A DNA stretch of 64,000 nucleotides, taken from positions 5,110,575 through 5,174,574 of the forward strand of contig JABAKD010000008.1 of NCBI GenBank assembly GCA_012845835.1, given 5' to 3'. The notes under the pieces were generated by a model. It was not told the DNA's origin. It made no database searches and saw only the letters and a program-made list of their open reading frames with translations. This DNA comes from Undaria pinnatifida (taxonomy: Eukaryota > Sar > Phaeophyceae > Laminariales > Alariaceae). Both the position numbers and the translations under genes were made by a program. This document shows, in pieces, positions 57,132-64,000 of this stretch (position 1 is the first letter of the stretch; each line of letters starts with the position of its first letter).

Positions 57132-59781
57132 CTGGAGACATAGGCGGACGGAAATGAAAGAGGCGCGTCGGCGTTAGAAGTGACAAGGGGTATGCTCGAC
57201 GACAAGGTCCGCAGCATCGACGACGGCAGTGAGTGATGCAGGCGCTAACTCTACAATCTCTGCAATATTCGAACGAACGAGCAAGGGAAACAACAAATAA
57301 ATCCTTCGAATATCTCAACATTACGTCCACGGAAACAAGTAGCTTCGGTATTGCCATAATTAATATTTCCCCCGCGGCATACCGGTATTAAAATATCTCG
57401 CTACAAGGCGGACAGCACGACGGGAGAGAAAGGTGCCTGGAGTTAACATAGCGGTCGCGTCTTTTGTCGTGTTTCACTGCTTCTTCCCGTCGGTGCGTAC
57501 CTTAGCACCAAAAAGAAAACAATAGGGGCATGAGCTCTGAAGGTTGTGTTGTTCTCACGTTAACGCATAATCAAGTCCGTGGTCACTGTAGGGTCTAAAC
57601 TCGCAAGGTTGTTGTTGTTGTTGCTGTTCTCACATTAACTCGCATAATCAAGTCCGTGGTCACAGGACAGGCTCCAGTCACGCTGGAGCTGAGGAATACC
57701 CCAGGGAAAAAACACGAACAAACCAAAGGTGGCACACGCATATATCACAGCTTAGGGTTAGGGTTGAAGATCTGACGGGCGGTTGAGAGGGTTCCTCTTG
57801 CTTTGCAGACCTCTGCGCAGGTGGAGTCCAGCATCGAATCGCGTGCTTTCGGGCATCTATCCATGCCTTTCCAGTTGAACACCCGGAACTTGGAGCTATG
57901 GCATTGAGATAGAGATCTACGTGATATGTATGTAGATCGGGTTTGGGCAGCGATGCTTCAGCACCAGGTACCAGGTACATCGTACGCGGCACCCGGCGAA
58001 GGCGTTTGTCGGCGAGCGATGGTGTGCTCGTTTACAATGCCTCCTCCCACCGTCCGAGCTCCCGTTCATACCCGAATCGGTCACGCGCGCCATCTCTGAT
58101 GTAGTTGTAGTCGAAGCTAAGGTGTGCTAATTTTGCAGCTGTACACTTGACATTTTACCCCCGAGAAGGACTACCAGTACGAACGTACCCCCACTGCCGT
58201 GGCTCCTAAACGCCTCGCATGTCGGTAAAAACACGCTGTTCCTGTGTACCAGGTGTGTACGAGTACTCCTACATGGCGCGTCGATAGCGCATGGCGTTAC
58301 GAACTTCATGGGATAGTGACGATCACATCATCGACCTCTCGAAGCAACGTGGGCTGCTTGGGTAGACTAATGGGGTGGTGCAGTTCGTGCTCGAGCTGCA
58401 ATGATGCAACAAGTTGCGCGTCGTGGTCTTAGTCGTAACGCTGTACGTGGGCTGCTTGGGTAGACTAATGGGGGTGGTGCAGTTCGTGCTCGAGCTGCAA
58501 TGGTGCAACAAATTGCGCGTCGTGGTCTTAGTCGTAACGCTGTGCACTCACGGAGACGACGGATAATGTCGACAATTACGTCTTTCGTCGTGCATCATAA
58601 CCCCGTACCCCCCAAAAAGGTGGACAGATTCAGCACAAGGAATACAGCGTCTATGTATCATTGGACATTTAGGGGCTATTAATAGTTAGACGAGCTACAT
58701 GCGAGTACGATCTCTGAAGCTATGATAGCGCCGCCAATAATCCTACCTATGGCGTGACAATACTGTAGAAGGTTGACCTTTGACCTCCTTCCAGCCATAT
58801 TCGCGCATCAAAGAGCTTCGCCCAGCGTACTTCAACTACCGGCTAGTGAGATAACGTCACGTGGACAACATACCCCTGCCGCCCCGCCGGCGTGTCGACC
58901 GCATCGACCAAAGCGGCGCTACCCACGGCTGGCCTCGTGAGATGCTTTCAAATTCGACGTTGGGAGGAGAACCATGACCCTCCCGCAGTAGACCATCTCA
59001 CGGTTATTGAAGCACCCCCCCTCCCCCACTCCCCCTCTCTAGCACCAACACCAACTCCAACAGCCATGACGCTTGGGCACCCTAGACGTCAAGGTCCTCC
59101 AACTTTCAGTTACGAGTACCACAACAGCATGACAGGATAGGCCTATCCGGGGCACACCTGATTGTCCGCAGTGATATCAGCTGCCAGCGCCGCCGTCGCC
59201 GCAGCTGCACCCCATGCTCCCCATCGGAGCGAACTACGCGCCCCCCCTCCTTGGCTGTTTTCCCGCCAAGCTTGGGTGCAGCCTTGTCCCCCGACCGCAG
59301 CAACGCATCGTTGCTCAACCGATGTCCCTACTACTGCAGATGCAGCAGACAGAGCTTGTGTGTTGGACAGAGATCGAAAAATGCTTGAAATGCTTGCTGC
59401 AGGTCGCCAGGTGGGGCAAGGTGCGGGCTTTCTGCGGAGAGCACGAGCCGCCACCCCTGGGTAACAAGTGAGTCCAGCCTTCGCGTGAGAAAGCATCACA
59501 CCCGGAGAAGGAAGGGCCTAGCTACGAAGTTTTTAGAGCTAGCTTGTAAGTCTCTAGAGAGACCTAGGATGAGATCTCTGGAGTCGGGTTTCTAGAGAAG
59601 TTTGAAATAATGTGTCTCAGGGGACGCTGAAAAGGGCCAGCAACGTCAACCCAGCAGTTGTCCCACCCGTAACAGCTCAAGGCCCCAGTGTGGAGCCCCT
59701 CAGTATCACAGCTATCACACCGCTGTACAGGGAAAAAATTGCTCTACCTCTGGTGGTGCTGTTGTCCCGTGAAGTAGCGTT
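57132..59781. other. Spacer between divergent HtrA and SPT4 genes
   Basis: It must contain the missing 5' exon(s) of HtrA. It also holds family C fragments (57535-57740), a possible plus-strand terminal exon at about 57812-57910 (acceptor 'cctcttgctttgcag', then TSAQVESSIESRAFGHLSMP, stop TGA), and competing short frames at 59160-59500. None is assignable. Confidence 0.4.
58348..58543. repeat. 98-bp tandem duplication
   Basis: The unit beginning 'cgtgggctgcttgggtagac' and ending 'gtcttagtcgtaacgctgt' occurs at 58348 and 58446, differing at a few positions. Confidence 0.88.
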
Positions 59782-62416
59782 ATGAGTGACAACGAGTACG
59801 ACGATGAGGAGGGGGAGGAATTTCCCTGGGCCGAGATCCCCACCGGCACGAAAGGACTCCGTGCCTGCAAGCGCTGCTCGCTTGTTAAGGGCAACGACCA
59901 GGTTGGTGGAGGGTGGCGAAATAATATAAGCGAGCGCTCGTCCGTAGATGAGGGATCCTGGCGTACTTGAATCGTCGATGGAATCGGATAGAGATCTTCC
60001 AATCGGGCCATTTATGGTCGAAGAACATTGACGTGGGGAGGGTTGTGAGACTGCCCTGGGGATTAGACTCAGGGCGGTAGCCTTGGGTACCATACCATAC
60101 CCGCCCTATCATATGGTACACGGCTGCGTAGCATCCCGTTCACCTACGCAGCACCCCGTTCACCTGTAAAGGCATCCTTTCGCGCAGCAGTATTGATCTC
60201 CTGGCCCTTACTAGCCGTGGCTGCTGCTACAGGAATATCATGTACCGGTACCAGGTACGATCTCGTAACGTTCTAACTGAGCGTTAAGTTTTCTCCCTGT
60301 CCAAGTATAAAGTATGCTGGGCACACATTAGTTCTGTCTTGGAGCCGTGAGCATGGGAGCGCGTTGCGCCTACGCTGTGGTTTCATTGCTTATTTAAACA
60401 TCAATACTACTGCCTGCTGCACAGCATATATCGAAATCTCCAATATCGACTACCAGGTATCGAATAGCGACTGGTATTAGTATTCGCTGCGGAAGCACCA
60501 CGTTCGCCGCTGTTCTAAGCTGTCACGAAGTTGACATCCAGCGCATGCCTGTCCGTCGGCGCCCATGATGTTATCACACGACCATGCAAGGGGATGCTTC
60601 TTCGTATTGTCGTGAGTCGATGCGGTCTTTCATGGTTACCGGTTGCCGTTTCATACCGCGGCGCCTGCACTCGTACTCTTAGTACAAGAGATGTCCGTGT
60701 TGTCCATGGCAGTGTGTTGACTCTTCCCCCCCCTCCCCGCGTGCAACACGCAATCTTTCAAAATCCATATCCTTACGTGCAGTTTGTCAACAACGGGTGC
60801 GAGAATTGCCAGTTCCTGCAGATGGAGAGCGACCAGGCGCGCGTACAGGACTGCACGACCACGTACTTTACTGGGTGAGTACTTATCTTGTACCTCTCTA
60901 GACGCGAATATAGTAACATCACATGGGGTATTAATTTGAATACCAAACGGTACTTACTTGTCCGTCCAGAGTGGTAAATAGCACCCCCCTCACCATGGTC
61001 TTGGGCGACGAACACACCGCACGTCTCACCAAAACTCATGCAGAGCACGGACTTCAGACTGGCCATGCTGGGATTTCACGAGGGCTATGATTCTGCGAGA
61101 CTTGACCGCTATTTAACGGATGCTTTTGGGGTGGCAGAGTAAAAACCAACTAACCGACTTACCTGGTACCTGGTAGACTTTGTTATGTAAAACACACGTC
61201 GAGCCACAAACGCGCCAGTCAGATCAAAAGACTCGAAACTCCGTAAAGTGTCACACGCAACTAACTGTATTACCAACTGATTCGGCGACTTACCTTTAGC
61301 GTAGTCAGCCAGCTCACAGCCCTAGACTTGACACAGTCCAGTAGAGTTTTTTTTTTTTTACCTCGGATTTGTACATTGGTTTGGGTTCCTGGGCGACATC
61401 CGGTGTAGTCGTCCGCTGGCACGTACGTACGCTGACTTTCGATTTTTTTTAAGGTGTTCGTTTGGCGCATGTATGACTTGCTTCAGCTATGAGATTTGTG
61501 TGTACCACTTCTGGTATGTTTTATTTTTCGCTGGAATTTTGTTCCGCTCCAGAGTGACTGAAGCCTGTCCTATGGCCACGGACTTGATTTTGCGAATTAA
61601 AGCGAGAACAATACTGGGACTTCAGACTGTCCATACGGCGACTTGAAGTTGCGATGTATTCTGCTTCGACGGCCTCAGCCATAGGTGCCGTCGATGCACC
61701 TGATTTTTCATTTGCTCTCCCCAACGTGCCGCCTGTTTTCACCTGGGTAACAGCAGCGTTGCCCCTCCTGTAAAACTATATTCGAGAGGTGGCTTCGCTG
61801 GTGCGGTGACGTAATGCATCCTTCCAAATGTCATCCCAGCTACAAAGTTGCAGTCTGTGCAGTAATATTCCACCGCTCACGCCCCCCCCCCCTCCTTCGC
61901 TTTATATTCTGTCGGCGTGTGCCTCCATCCTGGTGACCGTCGCAGGCTCATCGCGATGATAGACCCAGAGACGAGCTGGGTAGGAAAATGGCAGCGAATC
62001 AGTGAGTGGAGATACTGTGCAACTGTGTGTAATGGCGGTTTGTTCGTTTGAGCAGCAAAGGGTAGAGGGTGCCCATAGGCTTGAAATTGTGTGATGGGTG
62101 ATTAACGGCCAGCATCATGTGTGCTCGTTGTTTTGTGTATGTTTCGCGAGACGCGCTGGTAATTGTCGTCAAGCTTGATTTGTGGTAAACAATCTCCATA
62201 TCCGTACATATCTGCAAGCGTTTCGCGTAAATCCCAACCCGATGTTCCGGTTTTGTGACACCTGCCCTTTTGTGGTCTTACTCTGATGATGCAGGCGGAT
62301 GCAGACCCGGAATGTACGCGATCGAGGTGGTTGGAGAGCTCCCGACAGAAGTGCTCGAGTTTCTCGAGGAGAAGCGCATCCCGTTCCACTGCAAACCGCC
62401 AGAGTCTGGATCATAG
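59782..62416 (+). CDS. SPT4: Transcription elongation factor SPT4 (DSIF subunit)
   Basis: Spt4 pairs with the NGN domain of Spt5 to form DSIF, which rides on RNA polymerase II and controls pausing and processivity in the nucleus. The exons 59782-59901, 60783-60874, 61946-62001 and 62295-62416 join in phases 0, 2 and 1, all with GT-AG ends, giving 129 residues from ATG to TAG, close to the usual ~117. An acidic N-terminal extension (MSDNEYDDEEGEEFPW) precedes the core. The zinc finger is complete: CKRC (29-32) and CENC (46-49). Family signatures follow in order: LRACKRCSLVKGNDQ, FVNNGCENCQFLQM, VQDCTTTYFTG, SWVGKWQRIS, and PGMYAIEVVGELP. The third intron begins right after the WQRI segment. 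Nothing appears missing. Intron 1 (881 bp) and intron 2 (1,071 bp, with a reversed family C repeat) make up most of the locus. Confidence 0.96.
61490..61625 (-). repeat. Family C repeat in SPT4 intron
   Basis: Reverse-oriented copy containing 'ggccacggacttgattttgc' and 'gaattaaagcgagaacaata', related to 15033-15418 and 57535-57740. Confidence 0.6.
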
Positions 62417-63504
62417 TATGATCGGGTGGCGAGGAGCGGCGAGGCGATGAAATTTAGTCATGCAGCAGCCGGGTAGCGGGCTCCGTAAATTGTGTTTTTG
62501 TCATACCGTTGCTCAGCTTGCAGTACTATCGCAGCACGGAGCCATGAACTTGGTCGTGCACAAGGTCGTGCAGCAGGATAGCAGGCTCCGTAAATGGTGG
62601 CATTGCCAAGCAGTTGCTGGGCATATGTCGTGGCGGCATGCATCATGAGCAACTATCAAAAGCTCACTGTCTTGGAGGGCTTGGCTTGGGTATGGGGGGA
62701 GGGGTCCGCCGGCGCTATTCTCCGCCAAGTAGCGGCGACGAGGGAGGCATGCCGACGCGCGAAAACTGCAAGCAGCAGCAGCGAAGACCATGTTGGTAGC
62801 GCGATAGCTCGCACTCTGTGGCGTACATAAGCGTTGCAGTGTGAGGGCACGGCACTCTCCGAATCGTGCTTGGCGACGAAAAAATCTAAAAACTATGGGC
62901 GTCTCAATCGTGCCGAGCGAAACCATGCTGCACTATAACGCCAGGTATAAAATATCATTGGGCGCAAGGTGTTCCAGCCTTCCGCTGCGCGACGCAGTCC
63001 AGTGTTCTTCGCTAACGACGCATGTGCATGATGCGCATGCGAGGGAAGGTTTGGTGGTGGTGTGAGATGGTGCAAGCGTTCGCAAGTGTTTCCGGCCAAA
63101 AACACGACTGAAGAGTGCATGCCTTGATGGTATGCCAGCGGGCTTGCTTGTGCTCGGTCCATCCTCTCCTTCGCTACAGCCAGCTGTTGCCTGCTAAACG
63201 GCAGAGCGATATGCCGTCCAAAAAGTGGTGAAGGAGCTGGCAGTTGGAAGCTGCCGTGTTGCGAGAAAGCCGGAAAATATTAAAATATTAAAACGTTTTT
63301 TGTTCTTGTCGAGCGCCGAAAAGACCACGACGAGCATACCATGTGCACGAACACAAGCGACGATGCCTGCTGCAGGGCGAACACCAAGCAATTTACTTAG
63401 TGTCACAGTAGTTACCAAACTACAGCCTCGCGACGCGCCTTCGTCGCGACTGCTCCGTCAACCATGTATAATCTAACAACTGTCATATACAGGACAAACA
63501 ATGG
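62417..63504. other. Spacer between convergent SPT4 and the right-edge gene
   Basis: No gene supported. Two loosely related blocks around 'gcaggatagcaggctccgtaaat' and 'cagccgggtagcgggctccgtaaat' (62464-62490 and 62573-62600) form a short direct repeat. Confidence 0.4.
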
Positions 63505-63680
63505 TCACGCCTCGTCAAGATTAAGCTGCAGCGCGTCCTTCTCCCGGTACTCGACGCCCAGCTGACGGCACACGGCCAACTCGGGCACCAGCGGCAGTAC
63601 CACCACCGCCATGTACCCGCAGCGGGCTCTAACCAAAACCACCATCTCCTTTTTTCGGTCGTAGCTGTTGACGGCAGTCT
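63505..63680 (-). CDS. Last exon of an unrecognised gene entering from the right
   Basis: A minus-strand frame ends in TGA (complement of 63505-63507). From an acceptor near 63679-63681 it reads TAVNSYDRKKEMVVLVRARC, GYMAVVVLPLVPELAVCRQL, then GVEYREKDALQLNLDEA. The alternation of hydrophobic strand-like and charged helix-like stretches looks like real protein, and codon use is GC-rich at third positions like the confirmed genes. I do not recognise the family. Upstream exons should lie beyond 63700 or right of the window. Confidence 0.55.
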
Positions 63681-63689
63681 CTAGGGGAC

Positions 63690-64000
63690 TTCGGATCACC
63701 TGGTGGCATGGAAGCGCACGGGCGGAACATGTAGTTCGATCAGAGCATGCTCGTTGGCAACGTCAGGACGCGGGACAAGTTGTGCCCCATCTTCATCAAA
63801 TCAGTATCAAAAGAGTACGAGGTGCCTGCTCTTGGTACATCTCTTACTTCCTGTTCAGCTTGCGAACTCATTAGTTGTGGCGGAGCTTTGTTTTCGATGG
63901 TATTTTATATCCCGCAACCTCCCGCAATTCGATAAGGTTCGTGGCACTCCGTCTATCCTTCGAATGGTGCGTGTCCCTGCAGCTGCACCTGAAGCAGAAA
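63690..64000. other. Right edge, probably intron of the preceding minus-strand gene
   Basis: No convincing exon. The final 60 bases, read on the minus strand, are open but too short to judge. Confidence 0.3.

Noticed and set aside
57750-57772. Telomere-like TTAGGGTTAGGG
   Set aside because: Only two units, too few for an interstitial telomere.
59162-59471. Plus-strand frames upstream of SPT4 as an extra SPT4 exon
   Set aside because: SPT4 has a complete core starting at the ATG at 59782; the upstream frames end in stops and lack matching splice phase.

Overview
The window looks like nuclear DNA of an intron-rich eukaryotic alga, most probably a brown alga (Ectocarpus-like stramenopile). The reasons are short coding exons separated by introns of 0.2-4 kb with GT-AG ends, proteins padded with Gly/Ser/Ala/Asp runs, many CAG/CAA/poly-G tracts, and dispersed SINE-like and MITE-like repeats. 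The organism is an inference from style, not from a marker gene. All gene models were built by hand: exon ends were chosen where splice signals, reading phase and family homology agree.

Layout. (1) About 0.7-6.4 kb, minus strand: a mitochondrial 2-oxoacid dehydrogenase kinase (PDK/BCKDK family), running off the left edge before its last ATP-binding motif. (2) About 7-22 kb: a repeat-dominated desert with a ~230-bp dispersed element in at least a dozen copies, two tRNA-derived SINE families, tandem duplications and G-tracts; a few unassigned minus-strand reading frames lie at 21.7-22.7 kb. (3) 23.3-42.7 kb, plus strand: one or two large genes. The first part (23276-27377) carries two copies of an SH3/Tudor-like domain, each followed by a Cys-rich knuckle. 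The second part (28375-42666) is a large helical protein whose C-terminal region resembles MMS22L/Mus7. Reading phase is continuous through all 17 exons, so a single gene of about 3,897 codons is possible. (4) 46.2-57.1 kb, minus strand: an HtrA/DegP serine protease with a PDZ domain in eight recognised exons, its introns full of repeats. (5) 59.8-62.4 kb, plus strand: a complete four-exon SPT4 transcription elongation factor gene. (6) 63.5-63.7 kb, minus strand: the last exon of an unrecognised gene entering from the right.

The genes are unrelated housekeeping functions (mitochondrial metabolic control, chromatin or genome maintenance, protein quality control, transcription elongation). There is no operon-like logic. 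The most unusual items are the duplicated SH3-like plus Cys-knuckle module, the possible giant fusion gene whose splice donors overlap in-frame stop codons, and the repeat families.
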